Shown here piece after piece: positions 14,947 through 22,931 of a stretch of DNA of 30,128 nucleotides (position 1 is the first letter of the stretch; every line of letters starts with the position of its first letter). The notes under the pieces are model-generated. The model did not search any database. It was not told where the DNA came from and saw only the letters and a list, made by a program, of their open reading frames with translations. The stretch is from Armatimonadota bacterium. Lineage in GTDB: Bacteria > Sysuimicrobiota > Sysuimicrobiia > Sysuimicrobiales > Humicultoraceae. The DNA is taken from positions 1-30,128 of the forward strand of contig JACQHU010000136.1 of assembly GCA_016198805.1 (NCBI GenBank). The letters are read 5' to 3'. A program made the position numbers and the translations under genes.

Positions 14947-16886
14947 GGACCAGTGGCGTAATCGACGCGGATCGGTCCCACGGGTGTAACGACGGTCACG
15001 CCGACTCCGGCCCCGTACTGGAGGCTCGATGAGATGGGCGCGCTCCCGACATCGACATAGAGGATCCCCGTGACCTGACTGAGCTGCCGGATGAGGGTTC
15101 CGAGCGGCAACCGGTACTCCGCGTTGAGGAGCGCCATGCTGAGCCCGCGGAACTGGGCGTAGGACAGCGCCCGCAACGTCGACGGCCCTCCCAGAATGAA
15201 CTGCTCCTGGTACGGCAGATCGCCGTGGCTGAACCCCACCAGCGCCCGTCCCACCAGCACCCCCGACCCCGCAGGGAAGTAGCGCGCGTAGTCGGCGCTG
15301 TACTTGCCGAAGCCGAACTCGCCGCCGAGCACCGGCAGGCCGAAGTCCAGCGCGACTCCGAGCCGGTCGCCCTTGGTCGGCGTCAGACGGTGGTCGCGCC
15401 GGTCGCGCAGCGCGCTCAGGGTGAGGCCGATGGTCCGGCCGGGCTTGAAGTTCGTCGGTGGCGGGCACGGGTCGGGGTCGGGCGGCGGTGGCGGCGGACA
15501 GATGGTCACGGTGGGGTCCAGGGGCAGCACGGTCAGGAGGACACGCTCCGAGCGCAGGCGCAGCGTCAGCGAGGTCTGGGGGTCCAGCGGCCGTGAGAAC
15601 CCGATGGCGCTGCCCAGCCGGTCGGTCAGGAACCGTGAGGTGATCTCCGCATTGGTGCCATATTCGAACTCGACCAGGTTGGCCTGGTAGAGCGCGACCT
15701 CCATCGCCGTTTGCTTCGCATCGAGATACGGGTCCCGGAAGATCAGGGAGAAGTTGTTGGTGGACGGCCCCGTGGTGGAGGGCACCTGCCGCTCGCCGAG
15801 GCCGCGCTCAAACCGCAGCGTGATGGACTGGTTGCGCCCCCTCCAGTTCCGCTCGGAGTATTCCACCAGCCCCACGAGGCCGGTCCGGTCGCCGTACCCG
15901 AGGCCAAACCGGGCCTGCTGGGTTCGCTGTTCCTTGACTTCAATCTCGACGACGACCAGCTCCGGGGTACTCCCCGGTCTGGGCCGGGCCTGGACGTTCT
16001 CGAACAGTTCCAGGTTGAAGAGGCGCTGAAGGTCCCTGTTCAGTTCGTTGATGTTGAACACCCGGCCCGCCGTGACGATCGCGCCCCGGTCGACCACGAC
16101 GCGCCGGGTTTTGGTCAGCCCCTTGTACTCCACCGCCTCGACCTTGCCCTCGGCGATGCGCAGGCGCAGCCGCGCTGCCCCGTTCCCGGTGACGTTGATG
16201 TCCACAACCCGGGCCAGCACGTACCCCCGCTCCTCGTAGAGCTTCTCGATCTTGCGGGCGCCATCGCGCAGCCTGATGATGTTGAGCACCTGGCCCCGCG
16301 GCAGGTCGAGGGCCCGATCCAGTTCCGGCGTCGGGATCACGGTGTTCCCTTCGATCACCACCTCGCCGATCAGCGGGTTCTCCACGACAATGAATGCCAC
16401 GCGGACCCCATCGCGGAACGGCTCGATCCGGACGTTGGCATCGGCGAACCACCCCGTGGCGATGATGGCCGCCGCGTCGGCCCGCAGTCGCTCATCGGAG
16501 AGGAACTCGCCGATCCGGACGCCGACGGAATCCAGCACCACGGAGGCATCCACGCGCTCCAGCCCGCGCACCACCACGTCGGTGACTTTGGGAGGCGGCG
16601 GGGTCGGCGTCGGCGACGGGACAGGGGTCGGCGCCGGGGACGGCCGCGGCGTCTGCCCGGGGCCTGGCGTGGGGGTCGGGGAAGGAGCCACCGCCGGGGC
16701 CGGTGTCTGGGCAGGCCGCGGGGTGGGCGTCGGCGTGGCGCGCGGAGACGGGCTGGGTTGCGGCGTGGGCGTCGGCTGTGCCGATGCCGGGATGGCCGCA
16801 CCCATCAGGACCACGAGCACAACCACGAGCGAGGTCAGAATACCAGCGGCGGTCAGCCTCCGGCACACATGCGCAGAGAAGGGCAA
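14904..16886 (-). CDS. bamA: BamA/Omp85 outer-membrane assembly factor with Pro/Thr-rich linker
   Basis: 660 residues, TTG start supported by AGGAGG exactly 6 bp upstream. Signal peptide to about 36; a Pro/Thr/Ser/Ala-rich linker (37-99); three POTRA domains (about 100-172, 173-248 with EGNTVIPTPELDRAL, 249-322 with LTKTRRVVVDRG); and a 16-strand-type barrel from about 323 ending in GQPF with terminal Phe. Barrel features include the RDRRDHRLTPTKGDRLG segment and GGPSTLRAL, which stands where the conserved (V/I)RG(F/Y) loop-6 motif is expected; Arg is kept. It inserts beta-barrel proteins into the outer membrane. It has fewer POTRAs than E. coli BamA (five), so TamA-like use cannot be excluded, but tamB-like and ompH neighbours and single copy here favour BamA. 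A Cys-x10-Cys proline-rich loop (463-474) is unusual. Confidence 0.92.
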   Translation of the reverse strand: MPFSAHVCRRLTAAGILTSLVVVLVVLMGAAIPASAQPTPTPQPSPSPRATPTPTPRPAQTPAPAVAPSPTPTPGPGQTPRPSPAPTPVPSPTPTPPPPKVTDVVVRGLERVDASVVLDSVGVRIGEFLSDERLRADAAAIIATGWFADANVRIEPFRDGVRVAFIVVENPLIGEVVIEGNTVIPTPELDRALDLPRGQVLNIIRLRDGARKIEKLYEERGYVLARVVDINVTGNGAARLRLRIAEGKVEAVEYKGLTKTRRVVVDRGAIVTAGRVFNINELNRDLQRLFNLELFENVQARPRPGSTPELVVVEIEVKEQRTQQARFGLGYGDRTGLVGLVEYSERNWRGRNQSITLRFERGLGERQVPSTTGPSTNNFSLIFRDPYLDAKQTAMEVALYQANLVEFEYGTNAEITSRFLTDRLGSAIGFSRPLDPQTSLTLRLRSERVLLTVLPLDPTVTICPPPPPPDPDPCPPPTNFKPGRTIGLTLSALRDRRDHRLTPTKGDRLGVALDFGLPVLGGEFGFGKYSADYARYFPAGSGVLVGRALVGFSHGDLPYQEQFILGGPSTLRALSYAQFRGLSMALLNAEYRLPLGTLIRQLSQVTGILYVDVGSAPISSSLQYGAGVGVTVVTPVGPIRVDYATGPWGRQTWITIGQPF

Positions 16887-17036
16887 CCTCTTCCTCCTTC
16901 AGTCGAGAGACGCTGCAGGCGAGGTGTCGACGGCGCCCGAACGCTGATGGGCCGGGCGCGTGTGCGTGCTCAGGGTATCACCGTGGTCCCGCAGCGCGCA
17001 AGGGTCCGGCGCCTCGCATCTCCGGCCGGCTGGCGG
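16887..17036. other. 150-bp intergenic gap upstream of bamA
   Basis: Apart from the bamA ribosome binding site (minus-strand AGGAGG at about 16898-16893) I see no convincing promoter, terminator with a T-run, or RNA gene. The best -10-like string, TACCCT preceded by TG, matches the consensus poorly. Confidence 0.4.
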
Positions 17037-17693
17037 CTAGTGGTTGGCCCGTCGCAGCGAGCGCTCCGCTGCCAGGACCAGATCGATCAGGTCTGCTTCA
17101 CTGAGCAGCGGAGGAGTCGCCGCCGCCGCTGCCGGCGCGGCCGCGGCGCTGGCCGGGGCTGCGCTCGCTGACGCCGATGGAGCGTCGTGGCGCTGGGCCG
17201 GCGCGGCGGCCGGCACCACGGGCGGCGGGGGTGGGGCCGAGATATCGAGCCGCAGCTGTGGTGCGGCCACGGGGACGGCGACCCGCACGATCACGGACTT
17301 CACCACCACCGGAGCCTCCGCCGGCGCTTCCGCGGCCTGTACCATCCGCAGCATCGATCCGCTCGCGCCGGGCAGCACGACGATGGGTGGTCCGGACCGA
17401 TCGGCCGCCACGGGATCGGCAGACAGTCCAGGCCTCCATGCCACCAGCACCAGACCCACCAGGACCACCGCCGCGGAGACAGTCAGCGCCATCTGCACCC
17501 ACGGGTGTCGAGACAGCGAGGACGGTGGGACGACCGTGGCGAGCTCACGCGCCCGGTGCATTTCCGCCTCGGCCAGCATCAACGTCAGCAGGCTCCGGGC
17601 ATGATGGCCGTCCTGCACCTGCCGCCTGGCACGGGCCAGCCAGCCCTCGGCAAAGGCAATGCGTTCGGTGAGGTCGATCGAGCGATCCTCCAT
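17037..17693 (-). CDS. single-pass membrane protein of unknown function, possible sigma regulator
   Basis: 218 residues, not recognised by sequence. Residues 1-65 are soluble and helical (TERIAFAEGWLARARRQVQDGHHARSLLTLMLAEAEMHRAREL, resembling a helix-turn-helix hairpin repeat). One membrane helix (MALTVSAAVVLVGLVLVAW, about 68-86) follows. The last 130 residues are Ala/Pro-rich and periplasmic if the N-terminus is inside, ending in a short amphipathic helix (LLSEADLIDLVLAAERSL). It starts 27 bp after the sigma factor gene, with GGAGG 8 bp before the ATG. A cytoplasmic domain, one helix and a periplasmic tail directly after a sigma gene is the layout of many anti-sigma factors, but no zinc-finger motif or known anti-sigma domain is visible. 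The regulatory role is inference. Confidence 0.8.
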   Translation of the reverse strand: MEDRSIDLTERIAFAEGWLARARRQVQDGHHARSLLTLMLAEAEMHRARELATVVPPSSLSRHPWVQMALTVSAAVVLVGLVLVAWRPGLSADPVAADRSGPPIVVLPGASGSMLRMVQAAEAPAEAPVVVKSVIVRVAVPVAAPQLRLDISAPPPPPVVPAAAPAQRHDAPSASASAAPASAAAAPAAAAATPPLLSEADLIDLVLAAERSLRRANH

Positions 17694-17720
17694 CCCTGCT
17701 CCCTCCAGCCGCGTCAGTAA

Positions 17721-18368
17721 CTAGTATCCTGACGCGCGCTGTGGTTGGTGCATGGTTTCCAGGCTCAGCATCGCGCGCAACCGGTCGGTCGCCTGCTTCT
17801 GCAGCCGGTAGAAGTGTGACAGGCTGATGTGCAGTTCCCTGGCGATGCGCCGTGGCTCCTTGGCGCCCACCATGGCGGCCAGCACGGCTCGCTCGCGAGG
17901 CGGAAGACGGTCGATGAGCCGCAGCACGTGTTCGACCAGTGCCCGATCCTCGACGCCGGTCAGCGCCGAGGCCGCCGCGGGATCGGCCAGCCTGGCCAGC
18001 GCCGACTCTTCGGTCAGCCCGAGGATCTGCTCCAGCGACACATCGGCCCGGACCCGATCCAGAGCGTTCAGCGCCCTGCCGCGGATCCGGTACGTGGCGA
18101 ACGTGGAGAATCGCACTCCGCGCGCCGGATCAAACCGTTCAACAGCCTCGATGAGCCCGACCACGCCTTCCTGAATCAGGTCCATCAACAGCGGCTCCGG
18201 CGGCCGAAGCTGCATCACGATCTTGAAGACCAGCGGCTGGTAGGCTTCGATCAACCGCTGCCGGCCCGCGTGCTCACCGCGGTAGCGGTACGCCTGCCAG
18301 AGGTCGGCCTCCTCCGCCGGGCTCAACAGGGCCACCTTCTGCAGCTCGCGCAGGTAGTCGGCAAACAT
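17721..18368 (-). CDS. RNA polymerase sigma-70 family factor
   Basis: 215 residues. A region 1.2-like start (YLRELQKVALLSPAEEADLW, about 5-24) precedes region 2 (about 36-103): LIEAYQPLVFKIV, then DLIQEGVVGLIEAVERFDPARGVRFSTFATYRIRGRAL, which includes the core-binding and -10-reading helices. Region 3 is short or absent; region 4 (about 148-200) has RLPPRERAVLAAMVGAKEPRRIARELHISLSHFYRL, a helix-turn-helix for the -35. It is an alternative sigma: too short for a housekeeping factor, and it lacks region 1.1. It lies between tamB (78 bp upstream) and bamA, so it may control envelope genes; its regulon cannot be read from here. A 7-bp inverted repeat lies just before its start. Confidence 0.93.
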   Translation of the reverse strand: MFADYLRELQKVALLSPAEEADLWQAYRYRGEHAGRQRLIEAYQPLVFKIVMQLRPPEPLLMDLIQEGVVGLIEAVERFDPARGVRFSTFATYRIRGRALNALDRVRADVSLEQILGLTEESALARLADPAAASALTGVEDRALVEHVLRLIDRLPPRERAVLAAMVGAKEPRRIARELHISLSHFYRLQKQATDRLRAMLSLETMHQPQRASGY

Positions 18369-18381
18369 CCCCGGGAGATCC

Positions 18382-18408
18382 CTCCGGTGCGATCGGCCTT
18401 TACCGGAG
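18382..18408 (-). promoter_or_regulatory. inverted repeat before the sigma gene, overlapping its ribosome binding site
   Basis: Two perfect 7-bp arms (18382-18388 and 18402-18408, CTCCGGT and ACCGGAG) are separated by 13 bp. On the minus-strand transcript the downstream arm contains the GGAG of the only good Shine-Dalgarno sequence before the sigma ATG at 18368. A hairpin here could block ribosome entry; alternatively the 20-bp centre-to-centre spacing suits a dimeric DNA-binding protein. Either use is inference. Confidence 0.35.
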
Positions 18409-18446
18409 ACCCGTTCGACCCGCTGCGGCGAAGTCCTGTTGCGCGG

Positions 18447-21400
18447 TCAGAAGCGCGTGGTGTACCAGACGACGGCCTCTCGATTCCCGTCGGACCCCAC
18501 GCGCAGTGTGAACTGCCAGCCGCGGGCCAGACGGTACTCGAGGCCCCACAGCCACCGGGTCTGGGCGGCAAACGTCGTCTCCACGGTCAGGTAGAGATCG
18601 CGCAGCAGCAGCTTGCCGGCCCGCAGCGAGAGCGGTCCCTCAAAGTCATACTCGACGGTCAGTTCGGTCAGCGCGAAGGCCCGGCCCACAGACGCGGTCA
18701 CGCGTCCGAAGAGGCGCCGGCTGATCTCGGTGCGCACGGCGCCGGAAATGTCCCCTTCGATCAGCCGGCCGAAGCCCGCGTAGCGACCCAGCAGCCTGAG
18801 GATTTCGGGCTCGGAGAGTTCCGGATCGGATCGCAGTTCCCGCCGGAGCCCGTCAGGCGGCGTCCCCCGGAGCGCCAGCGTGACATGGGTGGTCCCGACC
18901 TGGGTCTCCCCCTGGACCGAGACCGCAGGGATGATGCCCTGATGCGGCCGGAACATCGCGGTGCCCTCGAGGAGGTCGAACACCGTGCCAAACGCCAGCA
19001 CCTTCCCCTGCTGGGCGGACACGGTCCCTTCCAGCATCGGTGCGCTCAACGTGCCGGTCAGCACCACGGAGGCCTCCGGCTTCAGGTCGAGCCGCATGCC
19101 ACCCACCTGCACGGCCAGGTTGCGACCCACATCGAATCGCACGCCGTGAAAGGCCAGCGGCGCCCTGAGCGGTTCGCCGTCGCCGACCGACGCCACCGTG
19201 ATCGTCCCGTCAGAGACCGTCACGCGGCCACCCACCGTCGGAGGACGGCGGGGATCGCCGAGTGTTCCCCACAGCCGCAGCACGCCCTCGGCGCGGGCGT
19301 CCACGAACGGCGGCACCACGACCCGCAGGTTGCTGCCCTGCAGGACCAGGGGGGCGTCTTCGCTCACGACCAGCGCCGCGCCCGCCGACGGCAACTGCAC
19401 GATCCGCGCGGCCCCATCCAGCCGCGCGATGCCGGTGCCCAACCGGACCGTGCCTTCGGCGACGCGGACGACGTTATCGTCGAACTGCAGGCTCAGGCGG
19501 ATGGCCTCCAGGGGTGTCTCCAACCCGCGCAGGCGCACCCGGCCGTCACGGACCTGCATCCCGCCGGTGACGTGAGGCGCGGCCACCGTGCCGCTGACCA
19601 GCACCTCCCCCTCCACCGCGCCCACGGCATCCATCACCCGATCCGTGAACAGGCGGAGCAGGCCCAGGTTGACGTCGGCCAGCCGGAGACGAAACTCCAT
19701 CGGCCGGCGATCGTCGAAGCGAAGCAGCGCCGGGTTGAAGGGCACCGAACCCGAGGCGCGCAGTTTGTGGCCGTTCTGGACCAGCAGCGCCTGCTGGACC
19801 TGCAGCAGCCCGTCACGGTAGAAGACGTTGGCCACCAGCGAATCAAACGTGGCGCCCTCGATCCCGCCCCGGGTGATCTCCTGCGAGAAGCCGATCTCGG
19901 GCGAGGCCAGGGTACCGCCGAGCTGCATGGTGAAGTTCAGCCGCCCGAGCAGCGGCCGTCGCAGCCGGAAGAACGGCCGCAGCAGGTCGAGAGCCAGGTC
20001 TCTCCCGTCGACCTCGATCTGACTTTCCCCTCGCAGGTTGAGACGGCCCTGCACGGCGATGAGCCCTCGCTCCGGGCGAACCTGGAACTCCTTGATGGTC
20101 ACGCCGCCGTCGCGCAGCGTCAGGTCCGCGTGCCCATCGATCAGCGTATGGTCGGCGAAGCGTCCCCCGGCAAGGCGGAGGTCGAGGCGCGCGGTGGGGT
20201 TCGCCACCGGCCCCTCCATCGTCGCCAGTCCCGACACGGTGCCGTCCAATGGAAGCCCCAGCCGGACGTTGGCCATCCCCAGCAGCGTCGAGAGTCGGCC
20301 GGAGGTGACGGTCGCAGTGAGCGACAGCGCGGGCTCTCGCCCGAAGACGATGTCCCCTTCGATCTGATAGCGTTCGTCGCGCAGCCCCAGGCGCAGCGGG
20401 TCCAGGCGGAGCGTGTGGCCCTCCCACCGCACCTGCCCCGACGCGTCGTCGAACCGGATGCCATTGATCGTCAGGTCAGTGGACGACGCCGCCAGCGTCA
20501 GCACCGGGGCGGAGGGACGGCCCGTGACCCGACCGGTCACATCGACCCGCCCTTCGACCCGGGTCGCACCCACCGGCGGCAGTGCCGCGTCCTCGAGATT
20601 GAGCCCGCGGGCGGCGATGTCGAGCCCGAACCCGGTGCGGCGGTCGATGATGCCCGCGACCTGAATGAGGGAATCGTTGCGGCGCACCGACCCGCCTTCG
20701 ACGGTCAGCCGGGTCCCATCCCATCGGAAGGCGCCGGAGGCGACATCCACCGTCTGCCCGTACACCTGCGCCTCCCGCAGCGAGACGGTGCCGTGGGCCG
20801 AGAGCCTGGACGCCGGGCCCTCAAGCCGGACCCGGGCGTCGACCTGCCCCGTGACCTCGAAGGGGAGCCGGGCGAGGCGGCCCAGCGAGGGGGCGGAAGC
20901 GCGGTCTGCCTCGACATCCAGCATCAGCCGGGGCACGTCGTCCCAGGTGACGCTCCCCGTGGCGCGGTATTGTGCGCGCCCACGGCGGGCGGCGACATGG
21001 TCCAGCCGCAGCGCGCCGCGGCGCAGGGCCACTGTACCGCCGGCGGTGTCGAACGCCAGACCCGCCACCTGCCCTTCCTCGACACGGACGTGCCCGGCCA
21101 GTTCAGGCGCGGCGAGCGTGCCGGAGACGTGTCCTGTGAAATCGGCGCGGCCGGCCGCAACCCCTCGTATTGGAAGCCCTGGGAGGGCGGCGAGGTCGAT
21201 GCCGCCGCCGCTGGCGGATAGCGCCAGTGTCCCTTCCGGGCGCACGCGGCCATGAGCCACTGCCCACGACGGGCCCTGGCGCGCCGCCAGTTGTTCCAGG
21301 TGGACGCCGGCAGGATCCGTGCGGAAGGTCGCTTCGAGCGCGTCCAGCCGCAAGCCGCTGATCCGGGGCCGATCCATCCAGGCGTGAGCCGCGATCCGCA

Positions 21401-22838
21401 GGTCGGTGCCGCGGCGTAGCGCCAGCAGATCGCCGGTCACGCGGCCATCGGCCGCGGGAAGCCTCGTCGGCGACCACCGCGACAGCCACGTGGCGTCGGT
21501 CCCGTCCAGATGCACATCGAGGAGGAAATCCGGTGCCCCTGTCGTCCACCACCCGCTGCCGCTCACCTGGCCCCCGCCCGCGTGCGCGCGAGCGTTGGCG
21601 ACACGGAGAAGACTCCCGTAGTACGCGAACTCCCCTGAGGCCCGGTCAAACGCCTGCTGCTCGATCTGTCCGGTCGCAGAGGCGATGCGGCCTACTAGCC
21701 GGGGCTCCTGATACGGCCCGACGATCCGCACGTCCCCGGCGGCCACGCCGGCGACCTGGAGCCGCGTCTTGGGAAAGAACAGCCGGCGGACCGTCGCCAG
21801 GTCCACCCGCGGCGTGCGGACGGCAAGATCCAGGCGCGGGTCGCCATGGAAACTGACCTCGCCGCGTACCTCAACAGGGGACCCGTTCACGGTCCCGCTC
21901 AGCCGCGTGGTCGACAGCATCTGGTTGGAGACGGCGATCTCGCCCTCCGCCCGGGCAATGACCGCGCCGCGGTCGGGAATGATGGCGCGGCCGTCGCGCA
22001 GGGTGATGCGCCCCTGGTAGTCGGTGATGAGGCGCCTGCCCGCATGTGTGCGCAGCAGGTGCACGCGCGCATCAAACTCTCCACCGGTGATCCGCACCGC
22101 CGGGGTGGTCACGATATAGGGCCCCCAGGAGCCGGCGTCGGCGCCGGTCGCCTCCAGCTCGATGTCCAGGCCCTGCGTGGAGAGATCGTACGCACCCGAC
22201 AGGCGTCCGGGCACACGCCGGCCGCCCCGCGATTCCACGAATGAGGCCCGCAGGGCGACGCGGGGCGCCCTGGAAAAGTCCAGCGTGCCGTGCGTGTCCT
22301 CGAACCGCGCTTCGAAGATTCGGGGGGCCAGGCGGTAGTGGTCGGCGATCATCAGGGTGCCGTTGAGCACGACGACGCGTCCGAGGAACGGCGCCTCCCG
22401 ACCGGGGCGCGAGACCCCCGGCAGCAGGTCGCCGAGATTCCACCGACCCGTGGAATCCCGCCCCACGGCCAGCACCGGCTCCTCCAGCTGCACCTGAGAG
22501 AGGCTGCCGCCGATGCCCCGACCGCGCCAGGCATCCTGCACCAGGACCAGGGGGTCGAAGAACAGGGTCACGCGCCGCGCCGACAGGCTGGGCCCTGCGC
22601 CGACCGGCGTCGTCGGCCCGCCGATCTGGACGTCCTCAAAGACCAGACCCCGCCAGGGATTGCCGTGCACGCGGCCGATCTGCACGTCGCGCCCGAACGC
22701 CGCGCTGGCCGCCGCAATAGCCAGTTCGCGCGTCCGCCGGGGTAGCGCGGCCAGCGACCATGCCACCGCGCCTGCGACGGCGACCACAGCCACCAGCGCG
22801 GCCAGCAACGACAGGCGCCGCGTCATCCGTCGATGCAA
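18447..22838 (-). CDS. tamB: TamB-like giant inner-membrane anchored protein (AsmA/DUF490 superfamily)
   Basis: About 1,463 residues. One N-terminal membrane helix (LSLLAALVAVVAVAGAVAWSLAAL) is followed by more than a thousand residues of repeated beta strands of the AsmA/TamB type (FDARVHLLRTHAG, GRFADHTLIDGHADLTLRDGGVTIKEF, LRLWGTLGDPRRPPTVGGRVTVSDGTITV), and by the C-terminal TamB domain (EILRLLGRYAGFGRL, then GPLSLRAGKLLLRDLYLTVETTF, ending in TTRF). Known role of the family: bridging inner and outer membranes for lipid transport and outer-membrane protein assembly with TamA/BamA. Start: GAGGAGGA lies 6-7 bp before the TTG at 22836-22838; the ATG at 22844 is almost on top of it, and a far upstream ATG (22907) lacks support. 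The bamA gene lies two genes downstream. Confidence 0.92.
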   Translation of the reverse strand: MHRRMTRRLSLLAALVAVVAVAGAVAWSLAALPRRTRELAIAAASAAFGRDVQIGRVHGNPWRGLVFEDVQIGGPTTPVGAGPSLSARRVTLFFDPLVLVQDAWRGRGIGGSLSQVQLEEPVLAVGRDSTGRWNLGDLLPGVSRPGREAPFLGRVVVLNGTLMIADHYRLAPRIFEARFEDTHGTLDFSRAPRVALRASFVESRGGRRVPGRLSGAYDLSTQGLDIELEATGADAGSWGPYIVTTPAVRITGGEFDARVHLLRTHAGRRLITDYQGRITLRDGRAIIPDRGAVIARAEGEIAVSNQMLSTTRLSGTVNGSPVEVRGEVSFHGDPRLDLAVRTPRVDLATVRRLFFPKTRLQVAGVAAGDVRIVGPYQEPRLVGRIASATGQIEQQAFDRASGEFAYYGSLLRVANARAHAGGGQVSGSGWWTTGAPDFLLDVHLDGTDATWLSRWSPTRLPAADGRVTGDLLALRRGTDLRIAAHAWMDRPRISGLRLDALEATFRTDPAGVHLEQLAARQGPSWAVAHGRVRPEGTLALSASGGGIDLAALPGLPIRGVAAGRADFTGHVSGTLAAPELAGHVRVEEGQVAGLAFDTAGGTVALRRGALRLDHVAARRGRAQYRATGSVTWDDVPRLMLDVEADRASAPSLGRLARLPFEVTGQVDARVRLEGPASRLSAHGTVSLREAQVYGQTVDVASGAFRWDGTRLTVEGGSVRRNDSLIQVAGIIDRRTGFGLDIAARGLNLEDAALPPVGATRVEGRVDVTGRVTGRPSAPVLTLAASSTDLTINGIRFDDASGQVRWEGHTLRLDPLRLGLRDERYQIEGDIVFGREPALSLTATVTSGRLSTLLGMANVRLGLPLDGTVSGLATMEGPVANPTARLDLRLAGGRFADHTLIDGHADLTLRDGGVTIKEFQVRPERGLIAVQGRLNLRGESQIEVDGRDLALDLLRPFFRLRRPLLGRLNFTMQLGGTLASPEIGFSQEITRGGIEGATFDSLVANVFYRDGLLQVQQALLVQNGHKLRASGSVPFNPALLRFDDRRPMEFRLRLADVNLGLLRLFTDRVMDAVGAVEGEVLVSGTVAAPHVTGGMQVRDGRVRLRGLETPLEAIRLSLQFDDNVVRVAEGTVRLGTGIARLDGAARIVQLPSAGAALVVSEDAPLVLQGSNLRVVVPPFVDARAEGVLRLWGTLGDPRRPPTVGGRVTVSDGTITVASVGDGEPLRAPLAFHGVRFDVGRNLAVQVGGMRLDLKPEASVVLTGTLSAPMLEGTVSAQQGKVLAFGTVFDLLEGTAMFRPHQGIIPAVSVQGETQVGTTHVTLALRGTPPDGLRRELRSDPELSEPEILRLLGRYAGFGRLIEGDISGAVRTEISRRLFGRVTASVGRAFALTELTVEYDFEGPLSLRAGKLLLRDLYLTVETTFAAQTRWLWGLEYRLARGWQFTLRVGSDGNREAVVWYTTRF

Positions 22839-22931
22839 CAGCATTCCTCCTCGGGCTCCCTTAGGGTTCCGGCAGCCCGGCCGTCTGTCAGTCACCGCAC
22901 CAAACATTCGGTGGAACCGCAGGGTGCGCCT

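Noticed and set aside
16586..16780. Tandem DNA repeat or CRISPR-like array
   Set aside because: The repetitive look comes from codons for alternating Pro and Thr or Ser within the BamA linker; there are no regular repeats with spacers.
17829..21221. 1,130-codon open frame on the plus strand
   Set aside because: It lies antisense to the sigma factor and tamB, is rich in Arg, Gln, His, Pro and Gly, and shows no domain. Long antisense frames are expected where GC at third codon positions is high.
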